A stretch of DNA of 33,754 nt from Nostocales cyanobacterium (GTDB lineage Bacteria > Cyanobacteriota > Cyanobacteriia > Cyanobacteriales > Nostocaceae): NCBI GenBank assembly GCA_004292695.1, contig RDXV01000039.1, positions 1 to 33,754 on the forward strand. The letters are read 5' to 3'. How positions within the stretch are numbered: position 1 is the first letter of the stretch; each line of letters starts with the position of its first letter. This document shows positions 8,544-16,611 of the stretch, piece by piece. A model generated the notes under the pieces. That model made no database searches, had not been told where the DNA came from, and saw nothing but the letters and a program-made list of their open reading frames with translations. A program made the position numbers and the translations under genes.

Positions 8544-8786
8544 CTAAAGATTTAACTGCTTTTTAGAAAGTTTTAACTGCTTCCATAACCTTTGAATTTG
8601 AGTGTAAGCATCTTCTGGTGAAAGCTTACCGTTAGTTTGTAAATTACAGATATAGCTCACTCGCTGGGAAAATTCTTGTAAATTGGCATTGAAAGTTATG
8701 TACTCTGGTTTGAACTGACCATAATACCTATTAATAGGATAAAGAAACTCATGTAAAGTAGTTAAAAAATCTCTATCGTGTGACAT
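8544..8786 (-). CDS. Small conserved cyanobacterial protein (DUF7219-like)
   Basis: An 80-residue soluble protein. I take ATG 8786 as the start, because AAGG lies 9-12 nt upstream and the sequence turns into a conserved-looking MSHDRDFLTTLHEFLYPINR. The longer frame to 8858 would run across an operator-like inverted repeat. The protein is mostly helical, with an FLYPINRYYGQFKPE segment near residues 14-28 and a basic C-terminus. I recognise it as a conserved cyanobacterial small protein, possibly DUF7219, of unknown function. It is transcribed divergently from modA, and each promoter carries its own copy of the TTTACCAA-type inverted repeat. This suggests joint control with molybdate uptake rather than with the porin alone. 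Confidence 0.72.
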   Translation of the reverse strand: MSHDRDFLTTLHEFLYPINRYYGQFKPEYITFNANLQEFSQRVSYICNLQTNGKLSPEDAYTQIQRLWKQLKLSKKQLNL

Positions 8787-8850
8787 ATTGATTACCTTTG
8801 TCTGTGTGAGCGAAAAACTATAAGAGTGGCAAGATTGAGGTCTTTTTTGT

Positions 8851-8886
8851 TTAACCAACTAAGTTGGTAAAATTACTTTATACCAA
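8851..8886. promoter_or_regulatory. Operator candidate, site 2 (small protein promoter)
   Basis: Inverted repeat TTAACCAA (8851-8858), 5-nt spacer, TTGGTAAA (8864-8871) with one mismatch, plus a TACCAA half site at 8881-8886. It lies 65 nt upstream of the small protein start and mirrors the composite site 1. Confidence 0.65.
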
Positions 8887-8943
8887 CCTTTGCCAAAAAA
8901 AAGTATTGTAATATACAAAAAATAGAATACAGATATGTCAATA

Positions 8944-8974
8944 TTTACCAACTTACATGGTAAAAAATTGGTAA
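8944..8974. promoter_or_regulatory. Operator candidate, site 3 (modA promoter)
   Basis: TTTACCAA (8944-8951), 5-nt spacer CTTAC, ATGGTAAA (8957-8964) with one mismatch, plus a further TTGGTAA half site at 8968-8974. It lies about 42 nt upstream of the modA start codon. Confidence 0.68.
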
Positions 8975-9006
8975 CGTTCCCTAAGACATATTGAGTATCA
9001 ACTATT

Positions 9007-9834
9007 ATGAAAGTGAATTTTGTAAAAACCCTTTTCTCCGTGAAAAGAAGACGGTTCATGATGTCAATTGCTACAGCTTTAACTACAATGCTGGTAGTAG
9101 TTGGTTTACCAACCATAAATTCCACCCCTGTAGCAGCACAGTCAAACACCACCTTGCTTGTATCTGCGGCAGCAAGTTTACAAGATGCACTAGAAGAAAT
9201 TAAACCCCTATACCAACAAACGAACTCCAACATCAATGTTACTTATAACTTTGGTGCGTCTGGTGCTTTGCAACGACAAATAGAACAAGGTGCGCCGGCG
9301 GATATGTTTATATCTGCGGCAAAAAGACAAGTAGATGAGTTAGAACAAAAAAATCTTTTAGTTCCTGGTAGTCGTAGAGTTATTGCTAAAAATCGTTTGG
9401 TTTTAGTTGTAGCAAATAATGTTTCTGGTGTGAGTAGTTTTTATAATCTTAGAGATGCAAAAATCAAAAAAGTAGTTATTGGTGAACCGAGAAGCGTACC
9501 AGCGGGGCAATATGCACAACAAGTATTACAAAAATTAAAAATTTGGGATCAGATTAAATCAAAATTAGTATTTGCTAATAATGTGCGTCAAGTTTTAGCA
9601 TCTGTGGAAAGTGGAAATGCGGAAGCTGGTTTAGTATATTCTACTGATGCCAAAACATCTAATAAAGTGAAAGTTGTAGTTGCGGCTGATGAAAAATATC
9701 ATTCTCCAATTATTTATCCTTTAGCCATACTCAAACGCAGTAAAAACGTTGATACAGCTAGGAACTTCTCGGAGTTTTTAGCTAGTGATAAAGCTAAAGC
9801 TGTATTCAAAAAATATGGGTTTATTCTGCCTTAA
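9007..9834 (+). CDS. Molybdate ABC transporter substrate-binding protein ModA
   Basis: Periplasmic molybdate/tungstate-binding protein of 275 residues. A basic N-terminus and hydrophobic stretch end in a signal-peptidase site near PVAAQS (residues 41-46). Aligned by eye to E. coli ModA, it keeps all five oxyanion-contacting positions: Ser of SAAASL (S12), Ser of NFGASGAL (S39), Ala of SVPAG (A125), Val of NNVRQVL (V152) and Tyr of GLVYSTD (Y170). I therefore expect true molybdate binding. The permease and ATPase (modB/modC, often fused in cyanobacteria) are absent from the window. A diverged paralogue follows on the same strand. The promoter carries operator site 3, and the gene is divergent from the small conserved protein gene. 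Confidence 0.93.
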   Translation: MKVNFVKTLFSVKRRRFMMSIATALTTMLVVVGLPTINSTPVAAQSNTTLLVSAAASLQDALEEIKPLYQQTNSNINVTYNFGASGALQRQIEQGAPADMFISAAKRQVDELEQKNLLVPGSRRVIAKNRLVLVVANNVSGVSSFYNLRDAKIKKVVIGEPRSVPAGQYAQQVLQKLKIWDQIKSKLVFANNVRQVLASVESGNAEAGLVYSTDAKTSNKVKVVVAADEKYHSPIIYPLAILKRSKNVDTARNFSEFLASDKAKAVFKKYGFILP

Positions 9835-9850
9835 CTATTGCTGAAATTAA

Positions 9851-9887
9851 ATTCCTGCATTTCTGGATTTTTGAATCATGCAGGAAT
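9851..9887 (+). other. Intercistronic hairpin between the two modA-type genes
   Basis: Perfect 10-bp inverted repeat ATTCCTGCAT (9851-9860) and ATGCAGGAAT (9878-9887), 17-nt loop, lying between the modA stop (9834) and the start of the paralogue (9940). No U-run follows, so it is more likely an mRNA-stabilising or attenuating hairpin than a full terminator. Confidence 0.55.
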
Positions 9888-9939
9888 AACAGTAAGCAGA
9901 ATTTATTTAATTAAAAACTTACATCACAGCAAACAAATA

Positions 9940-10761
9940 ATGTTTTACAAACCAAATTCCCAGATTAGAAATTTTCTCTATTTTGGTTTAATGACTATGA
10001 CAATAGTAATAGCTATTGCCGTTAGTCAAATCACAAACATATCTCCAGTTACAGCCCAGCAACCAGAAAAAGTAAATTTAATAGTTTCTGCTGGTGCTGG
10101 TTTAAAACCAGTATTAGAAAAAGTTAAGCAAGCTTATGGTCAGAGTCAGTCAAAAGTAAATATTACTTATAACTATGCTTCCTCTGGTGCTTTAGCTAGA
10201 CAAATTGAACAGGGAGCAAAAATTGATGTTTTTATTTCAGCGTCTGCTGAACATTTGACTACTTTACAAAATCAAGGGTTTATTTTAGAAAAAAGTCGGA
10301 GGAATTTACTTAAAAATTCTATAGCTCTAATTGTACCTAGAGATTCCACAGCAATTAAGAGTTTTCAAGATTTAACAAAACCGACTGTGAAAAAAATTGC
10401 TGTCGGTGAACCTAGAAGCGTACCTGTGGGTAAATCTGCCCAAGAACTTTTTAATTACTTCCGTATTTCTGAACAAGTAAAACCTAAACTGCTCTATACT
10501 AGAGATGGTCCACAAGTTCTTTTTTATGTGGAAAATGGAACAGTTGATGCAGGTATTACCCATGACAGTAATGCCAAGCAATCTAACAAAGTAAAAATTG
10601 TAGCTGTTCCACCAGAAAACACTTATACACCTTTAATTTACCCGGTAGCTATTCTGAAAGATAGTAAAAATATTGCTGCTGCTAATGAATTTGTGAATTT
10701 TTTATTTAGTCAACCTGCAAGAAAGTTATTTGAACAATTTGGTTACAAAATGGCTGATTAA
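9940..10761 (+). CDS. ModA-like binding protein with altered ligand pocket
   Basis: Second periplasmic binding protein of the ModA fold. I choose ATG 9940, which gives 273 residues and a signal peptide ending near VTAQQ; an upstream TTG at 9838 would add an unlikely leader that spans the intercistronic hairpin. The overall fold motifs are shared with the preceding ModA (YNYASSGALARQIEQGA, GEPRSVP, NAKQSNKVKIV). However, four of the five E. coli molybdate-contact positions differ: S12 to Gly (SAGAGL), A125 to Val (SVPVG), V152 to Gly (RDGPQVL) and Y170 to His (GITHDSN). Only S39 is kept. The ligand is therefore probably not bound the way ModA binds molybdate; another oxyanion or a sensory role are possibilities. 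It arose by duplication and is probably co-transcribed with modA. Confidence 0.85.
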   Translation: MFYKPNSQIRNFLYFGLMTMTIVIAIAVSQITNISPVTAQQPEKVNLIVSAGAGLKPVLEKVKQAYGQSQSKVNITYNYASSGALARQIEQGAKIDVFISASAEHLTTLQNQGFILEKSRRNLLKNSIALIVPRDSTAIKSFQDLTKPTVKKIAVGEPRSVPVGKSAQELFNYFRISEQVKPKLLYTRDGPQVLFYVENGTVDAGITHDSNAKQSNKVKIVAVPPENTYTPLIYPVAILKDSKNIAAANEFVNFLFSQPARKLFEQFGYKMAD

Positions 10762-10800
10762 ATATTAAATTTTTTACATATTATCTCGTTATCTCGTTTA

Positions 10801-10920
10801 TCTCGTTCCCAGTCTCAGACTGGGAATGCTCTCTTTGAGTCTCTGACTCAGATTTAAACCGTTAATATCAGCAAGACAGAGCCTTGATCATTCATTCCCA
10901 TACAGAGTATGGGAACGAGA
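10801..10920. repeat. Dispersed 120-bp element with 11-bp terminal inverted repeats, copy A
   Basis: Ends TCTCGTTCCCA (10801-10811) and TGGGAACGAGA (10910-10920) are perfect inverted repeats. Subterminal hairpins CCCAGTCT-C-AGACTGGG (10808-10824) and CCCATAC-AGA-GTATGGG (10897-10913) are also present. Three or so ATCTCGTT units precede it (10783-10800). No coding capacity. It is a MITE-like element; related copies lie at 16491-16593 and 22835-22895. It sits between convergent genes. Confidence 0.85.
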
Positions 10921-10950
10921 GTAAAGAAAATAAAGGATAATCAATAGTCT

Positions 10951-11400
10951 TTAATCTTCACTAATTTTGACGTTTCCCAATGACTTAGTTATTGAAGGAC
11001 TAGCAATAAAAATTCCCGCTAGTACCAACAAAAATACAGAAATTCCGAAAATTTGGTCACGGGGAATTTCTAACACACCTCGTAAAATAATTTCTCTTAA
11101 CGCAGAAACAATTGTAATTTCTACCGCAGCACCTACAGATATATTATGTTCTTGCAAATAATCAACCAAAAGTCTAAATAATTCCACAAGTATCAAGATA
11201 AACAAAATATCAGATGTTACTTCCCGCAAATCTAATGGGTTTAAAAAGGAGATAAACATATCTCCTAATCTAATGAGCATCACACAAAATAAACCTACGC
11301 AAAGAGAAATAACAATAATATCCTGAAAGAGTTCTAGATTACGGACAATTCTATCTCTCTGAAACCAACTATTTACTTCTACAAGCATTCGTTTTGGCAT
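10951..11400 (-). CDS. PsiE-like membrane protein
   Basis: A 149-residue inner-membrane protein of the phosphate-starvation-inducible PsiE family. Four hydrophobic segments are visible (about residues 26-52, 64-82, 90-110 and 117-136). The family pattern of a conserved Glu/Arg segment, ELFRLLVDYLQEHNI, followed by EITIVSALREII, is present around residues 73-105. The biochemical function of PsiE is unknown. Lying beside oxyanion-binding proteins, it could belong to the same response, but its upstream region (11401-11513) shows no copy of the TTTACCAA-type inverted repeat, so that link is weak. The start ATG at 11400 has no strong ribosome site. Confidence 0.82.
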   Translation of the reverse strand: MPKRMLVEVNSWFQRDRIVRNLELFQDIIVISLCVGLFCVMLIRLGDMFISFLNPLDLREVTSDILFILILVELFRLLVDYLQEHNISVGAAVEITIVSALREIILRGVLEIPRDQIFGISVFLLVLAGIFIASPSITKSLGNVKISED

Positions 11401-11513
11401 AACTGATCCAATCTTTATTTTATATTTACAGTAAGTAAATAATGTTAAATTAAAATTTAAAACTACAATGTTTATCTAGAGCAGTAATGAACTTTGATAA
11501 CTTATTCGATAGC

Positions 11514-11885
11514 TTAGTTAAACCAGTGTCTATAATTAGTGATTTCACTTACCCTGATTTCCCAAGGTGCGCCTTGATTCGGAGGAGGACAAAGACGAAT
11601 TTTTGCTCTTGGGGAAAACTGCTTTAAGTTTTTAGCTATATCAGGAATAGCATTACAAATATGCCAATACATTTCTCTATCAGGACACATAATGATTAAA
11701 ACTAAAGCACGGGAATTAGTCTGAATACACCATTGGCAATTAGATAGTAAAACTTTGATAATACGATTACAATTAGCATAAAAATATTTACCAATTACTT
11801 CATCTAAATCTTGCAGTAACATTTCATCAAGATAAGTCACTTGAGAGGGTGGTAAATCATCTGGAGGAAGAGAAGGTTTATTCAT
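11514..11885 (-). CDS. Hypothetical protein, three-cysteine paralogue X1
   Basis: A 123-residue protein of unknown function, counted from ATG 11885; the alternative start at 11909 would add eight residues that its paralogue does not share. It aligns without gaps to the protein at 16097-16468 over about 115 residues. Shared features are the N-terminal PDDLP, an acidic helix ending QDLDEV, and a core with Cys39, Cys50 and Cys67 at identical positions, Trp52, then KAKI, P..NQGAPW and a short tail. No signal peptide or membrane helix. Three invariant cysteines in a small soluble protein beside an iron-sulfur protein gene and molybdenum genes suggest metal or cluster handling, which is inference. 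A partial operator-like half site (AACCAACTAA at 11962-11971) lies upstream. Confidence 0.7.
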   Translation of the reverse strand: MNKPSLPPDDLPPSQVTYLDEMLLQDLDEVIGKYFYANCNRIIKVLLSNCQWCIQTNSRALVLIIMCPDREMYWHICNAIPDIAKNLKQFSPRAKIRLCPPPNQGAPWEIRVSEITNYRHWFN

Positions 11886-12070
11886 AGCTGCAACAGTATT
11901 GAACAACATTGACTAGATAAGAGGGAATGAGAAACATTAAAATATTTTCCCACTCCCAAATAACCAACTAATACGAACAGGAAACGAGAGACTAAATTAT
12001 ATAAACTTATTTATCAATTTATTTATCAAGTTATTGATGTATGAAATTAAGAAGATAACATCGTTGGGTC

Positions 12071-12125
12071 AGGTGGACGGGAATAGCCCACCTTTATCCC
12101 CTTAACAGAAGCTTTTAAGGCTTCT
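12071..12125 (-). terminator. Tandem hairpins downstream of nifH
   Basis: Two stems lie just after the nifH stop: AGAAGC (12107-12112) with GCTTCT (12120-12125), extendable by G-U pairs, and AGGTGG (12071-12076) with CCACCT (12088-12093). There is no clear U-run in the nifH direction, so termination or 3'-end protection are both possible. Confidence 0.4.
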
Positions 12126-12147
12126 TTGTTTCAGGAAAAGCAAGGTC

Positions 12148-13185
<1,038 letters not shown>

Positions 13186-13815
13186 TTACAGTCTTGATGG
13201 CGTGTGAAACTATGCGGGAGGCGCACGTTCCACCGCAATATTTTTAGATTTGAGAAACATATATAAGTGTTAATGAAGGGTAAGAGCAAATAAAGAAAAT
13301 GCCGTGATTTTATGTTTATTTATTGGAATTTTCTTGAGGAAGTAAATCATTAGTCAATTATTTTTATCTTCTGTAAATCATGACTAATGATTAACAATAA
13401 ATAACAAAAAATAACGCAAAATATATACATCATGGATGTAAATTTATGCAGATTTTCCCCTGTCAACACAACAGGAAATTTGAGAGAAACTTAATTATTA
13501 CTACTTATCAATGAGGATGAAAAATCCTAGTCAAAATCTATGAATGATACAAATGAACCTGTCACAGAGAAAGCACAAATTCTTAATAGTTCTCTGAAAT
13601 ATGTATTGCTGTTTCAGGTATTTTGTGATTTCGCTCTGTTGATTCCCTATAAATTAACAATAACATAAACTTTGCTAATTTACTTGCGACTCGCAAGATT
13701 TTTTGCAAAATTATCTAGATTATTTATTAAGAATATCTCGAAAGTCTTTTACTGCAAGAACTTCAGGATTTTTAGTTTAAGGATTTTTTTTCCACAACAC
13801 AGATTTATTTTGATA

Positions 13816-13836
13816 TTTACCAACTTTAATGGTGAA
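13816..13836. promoter_or_regulatory. Operator candidate, site 4 (far upstream of nifH)
   Basis: TTTACCAA (13816-13823), spacer CTTTA, ATGGTGAA (13829-13836). The first 12 bases (TTTACCAACTT plus the ATGGT position) match site 3 in front of modA, spacer length included, with one extra mismatch in the right arm. Confidence 0.62.
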
Positions 13837-13943
13837 TTGAATCAAACAATACAGTTTTTCAAACAAATTTCTGTTTTGATACTCTTGAAGTATGTTATAA
13901 AAATTAATTCAATACACTAAGTTAAGCTGCAAATAAATTAATT

Positions 13944-13968
13944 TTGGGTAAGTAAAATACCTACCCAA
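13944..13968 (-). terminator. Hairpin terminator downstream of mop
   Basis: TTGGGTAAGT (13944-13953) pairs with ACCTACCCAA (13959-13968), 9 of 10 positions, 5-nt loop. Read in the mop direction the stem is followed by AATTAATTT. It lies 54 nt beyond the mop stop and would separate mop from nifH transcription. Confidence 0.55.
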
Positions 13969-14021
13969 GATGTTGAGTAATGGATTTTTTAGAAATTCCT
14001 AAAAACTAAAAATCATATATT

Positions 14022-14231
14022 TTAGTCAGTAGCAATGATAACATCAGTGGCTTTCACTACTGCATATACTTCACTACCTTCTTTGATTTTCAAGTTGTCG
14101 GCGGATACTTTGGTAATAATTGATGTTACTTCTACTCCAGGAGCAACTTCTATGGTAATTTCGGTATTAACTAAACCGGGTACAACCTGTTTAACAGTAC
14201 CTTTAAGTGCATTACGAGCGCTAACTTGCAT
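14022..14231 (-). CDS. Molbindin (Mop), molybdopterin/molybdate-binding protein
   Basis: A single TOBE/Mop domain of 69 residues. It begins MQVSARNALKGTVKQV, with the typical SARN-x-LKG motif, followed by GxVNTEITIEV and ending in SEVYAVVKATDVIIATD. Molbindins assemble into hexamers that store molybdate (or tungstate) in the cytoplasm. Length is exactly that of a one-domain molbindin. It reads in the same direction as the XRE-PBP regulator upstream (271-bp gap) and the orphan nifH downstream. The gap upstream contains two perfect tandem copies of a 14-bp unit starting TTGGTAA. A hairpin terminator follows the gene. The ATG at 14231 has AAGGA upstream at somewhat long spacing. Confidence 0.93.
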   Translation of the reverse strand: MQVSARNALKGTVKQVVPGLVNTEITIEVAPGVEVTSIITKVSADNLKIKEGSEVYAVVKATDVIIATD

Positions 14232-14360
14232 ATTTTATTATTTTCCTTTTCTTACTAATTGTTGTTGGTTTAAAAACCAATAGGTATTATTATCACCTTG
14301 ATTGTTGGATTTGATTTATACTTAATATATTTTTAATTTTTGGGAAGTTAAAACAATAGG

Positions 14361-14388
14361 TTGGTAATATTTTATTGGTAATATTTTA
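14361..14388. promoter_or_regulatory. Tandem 14-bp repeat with TTGGTAA core, upstream of mop
   Basis: TTGGTAATATTTTA occurs twice head to tail without a gap (14361-14374 and 14375-14388). The TTGGTAA core equals the right half of the inverted-repeat operators, here as direct repeats spaced 14 bp apart. It lies 130 nt upstream of the mop start. Confidence 0.5.
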
Positions 14389-14502
14389 TATTTATTTTTA
14401 AAAACAGTTAAATATATATAAATTGTTTATTTAATGTTTCTAATTTTATTAATATTCAAGAATTGCTATTGATAAATAATCATTAATTACCTATCTATCA
14501 AC

Positions 14503-15660
14503 TTAAATTGTAGCGACAATTTGACCAATTTTACTGATATCATAACCACCGAGAACTTCTAATTGGGAGTGAACTAAACGATGGTCTAAAGTGCTAAGTA
14601 ATTGTTTGACTGGGAACTCATCTAGATGTTCTTTAAGAATTACTAAATCATATCTTGACTGATGGAGAGGAATAAAATCTAATCCGAAAGTAACAGCAAC
14701 AGAAGCGGTACTAATACCAGCATCTACTATACCAGATGCGATCGCATTAGCAACATCTTGATGGCTATAAACTATTTTCTCAAATCCTTGTAAATGTCGA
14801 GATGATAAATGTTCTTTGTGTAATGTTTGTTCTAATAAAAATCTACTTCCAGAACCTTCTTCTCGATTAATAATCGTTGCTTTTTTTTCCACTAAATCAG
14901 TAATATTTCTAATATCTTTAGGGTTTCTTGGTTGTACCATAATTCCTTCTTCCCAAACTCCTAAAGTAATTAAAACAGCTTCCTTTCCTGCTAAAACTTC
15001 ACGGGCAAAAGGAGTATTATACTCTCCTGTTTTTGGATCATATAAGTGCATTCCGGCAATATGAGCTTCACCTCTAGATAAACTATGTAATGCAGCCATA
15101 CTATTAGCAAAGTGAAAATGTACTCGTAACTGAGGATGCCAACGTTCAGTAGCTCTAGCCCACAAAGAAATTACAGGTGAACAACCAGCAATCACAACTG
15201 TATTGTATAAATTGTCAACATTATCATCTAACAAACGCACACGAATTTTATTAGTATTTATATTGGAACTTATATTGGTATTTATTGGCTTTTTACCTTC
15301 CCCATCGGCTGGAATCATATCTTGGCGAAAAGCATTTTTACCAATCAAAGGATAAGCTATCCATTGACCTCCTACCCGTGCTAAACTTACCCGCATTTGT
15401 TGTATATTCGGAGCAGATTTAGCCAGTACAGCTTCAATTTCTGGTAAATCTTGTTCTAACCAAAATAACTCCTCAACTTGACAACCAAGTGCTTTAGCTA
15501 ACCGCAGTGAAATAGCTACCGAGGGCGCATATTGTCCCGATTCTACACCACTAATAGTCTGACGAGTCACACCAGCTAAATTAGCTAAATCTTGTTGACT
15601 CATCCCTAACCGGGTTCTAATGGATTTTAAATTATTACGGAGATCATTTTCCTGCTTCAT
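14503..15660 (-). CDS. XRE-family regulator with C-terminal PBP-like ligand domain
   Basis: A 385-residue one-component transcription factor. Residues 9-66 are an XRE/HTH_3 domain (IRTRLGMSQQDLANLAGVTR, then QTISGVESGQYAPS). Residues about 154-370 are a periplasmic-binding-protein-like domain of the PBP_like/molybdate-binding type, with VIAGCSPVIS (155-164), the NREEGSGSR motif (265-273) and VDAGISTASVA near 318. No signal peptide, so the ligand is sensed in the cytoplasm. Given its neighbours (Mop, ModA-type proteins, nifH), molybdate or a related oxyanion is the likely ligand, and it is the best candidate to bind the TTTACCAA-N5-TTGGTAAA sites. From memory, Mo-responsive repressors of V-nitrogenase genes (VnfR1/VnfR2) are known in Anabaena variabilis; whether this belongs to that group cannot be decided here. 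Its own upstream region shows no copy of the motif. Confidence 0.88.
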   Translation of the reverse strand: MKQENDLRNNLKSIRTRLGMSQQDLANLAGVTRQTISGVESGQYAPSVAISLRLAKALGCQVEELFWLEQDLPEIEAVLAKSAPNIQQMRVSLARVGGQWIAYPLIGKNAFRQDMIPADGEGKKPINTNISSNINTNKIRVRLLDDNVDNLYNTVVIAGCSPVISLWARATERWHPQLRVHFHFANSMAALHSLSRGEAHIAGMHLYDPKTGEYNTPFAREVLAGKEAVLITLGVWEEGIMVQPRNPKDIRNITDLVEKKATIINREEGSGSRFLLEQTLHKEHLSSRHLQGFEKIVYSHQDVANAIASGIVDAGISTASVAVTFGLDFIPLHQSRYDLVILKEHLDEFPVKQLLSTLDHRLVHSQLEVLGGYDISKIGQIVATI

Positions 15661-16096
15661 TGACTTTATTTATTGATTTTTAACACCGATAGATAGTAAA
15701 TTTAGGGAAATCAAAGGAAGTAAATCACCATCAATTTCTTACATTATTTTATCATTTTTATGCCAATTATTTTATTTGCTTTTAACTTTTCAAGAATTTT
15801 TTGCGGGGTATTTTCGGAGATGTCTATTCACGAATCAAATCGGATTCCTATACATAGATTCTTACTTATTATGATTTTTTAAAATTTAACAAAACTTTAT
15901 GTATTTTTGTATATCAATTGCTAAAGAAAATATGATGAAAATTAGATGAGAGTAAATATCAAATATATAAACATAGATAAGGAGTGAACGGTTGTTAGAT
16001 TGGAATATCTGAAACCCTGACGTAATTGAAAAGCTGAATATCCAGAATAAAAGAAATTACGTTAGTATCTTGTTCTTTTCAAAAGGACTAAATTAT
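15661..16096. other. Divergent intergenic region, AT-rich
   Basis: A 436-bp gap between the XRE-PBP regulator and paralogue X2. It is AT-rich. The only structure I see is an inverted repeat ACGTAATT (16020-16027) and AATTACGT (16055-16062) with a 27-nt spacer, located 35-77 nt before the X2 start. No full TTTACCAA-type site. Confidence 0.5.
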
Positions 16097-16468
16097 ATGA
16101 CTAAATCACACCTTTCTCCAGATGATTTGCCTACCTATAAAACTACGCAAATCAGCGAAGTATTAATGAGTCAAATGGAAGAAGTAACTAAAAAGCGCTT
16201 TTTCCTATCCTGTGATCATTTAGTACGTGTTGTGCTATCTCATTGTCATTGGTACTTCAAGGTTAATGGTGGTATTTTAATGTTAATGATGGTTTGTCAT
16301 GATATAGAAAGCTACCAAAATCTCATGATAAATGTTCCCTATTTAGTAGAGAAATTAAAGTTGTTTGCTAACAAGGCAAAAATTAGTATTAGTTCACCAG
16401 TAAACAATGGAATTCCTTGGGTTATGAATGTTGAGCAACCTTGGGATGGGGAAGATATAAACACCTAA
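16097..16468 (+). CDS. Hypothetical protein, three-cysteine paralogue X2
   Basis: A 123-residue soluble protein of unknown function. ATG 16097 is preferred over 16070 because AAAGGA lies about 9 nt upstream and because the paralogue at 11514-11885 starts at the same alignment position. The shared pattern is PDDLP near residue 9, a helix ending in EEV, Cys39, Cys50 and Cys67, Trp52, a C-x-D-x-E-x-Y segment, KAKI and P..NNGIPW. The C-terminal about eight residues are acidic and not shared. The two paralogues face away from each other and bracket the nifH, mop and regulator genes, which suggests that the block expanded by duplication around a functional unit. No membrane helix or export signal is visible. 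Confidence 0.7.
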   Translation: MTKSHLSPDDLPTYKTTQISEVLMSQMEEVTKKRFFLSCDHLVRVVLSHCHWYFKVNGGILMLMMVCHDIESYQNLMINVPYLVEKLKLFANKAKISISSPVNNGIPWVMNVEQPWDGEDINT

Positions 16469-16490
16469 ATAGAGTTTGTTGAGAAAGTAA

Positions 16491-16593
16491 TCTCGTTCCT
16501 AGTCTCTGACTAGGAATAACATAACATAGGCTCTGCCTTTTTCTGAAGTTAGAGACTTCAATTTTCATTCTCATACAGAGTATGGGAACGAGA
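16491..16593. repeat. Dispersed TIR element, copy B
   Basis: TCTCGTTCCTA (16491-16501) and TGGGAACGAGA (16583-16593) are the ends, with one TIR mismatch. It has the same subterminal hairpins as copy A (CCTAGTCTCTGACTAGG and CATACAGAGTATG). It is 103 bp long and lies between the convergent X2 and uup genes, where it may double as a bidirectional terminator. Confidence 0.82.
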
Positions 16594-16611
16594 GAAACCT
16601 AATTTCCTAAT

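Noticed and set aside
8859-9236. 125-codon minus-strand frame overlapping the modA start
   Set aside because: It runs antisense to modA and through two operator-like repeats; no family resemblance.
13540-13668. 42-codon frame, plus strand, in the nifH leader
   Set aside because: No ribosome site, no recognisable motif, and very AT-rich. It could be chance and lies within a region better explained as leader sequence.
13672-13920. 82-codon frame, plus strand
   Set aside because: Low-complexity Phe/Ile/Lys-rich composition typical of translated AT-rich DNA; operator site 4 lies inside it.
14264-14279. Near-palindrome TTGGTTTAAAAACCAA as a further operator copy
   Set aside because: Lacks the TTGGTA core and the 5-nt spacer; resembles the motif only in the outer CCAA/TTGG.
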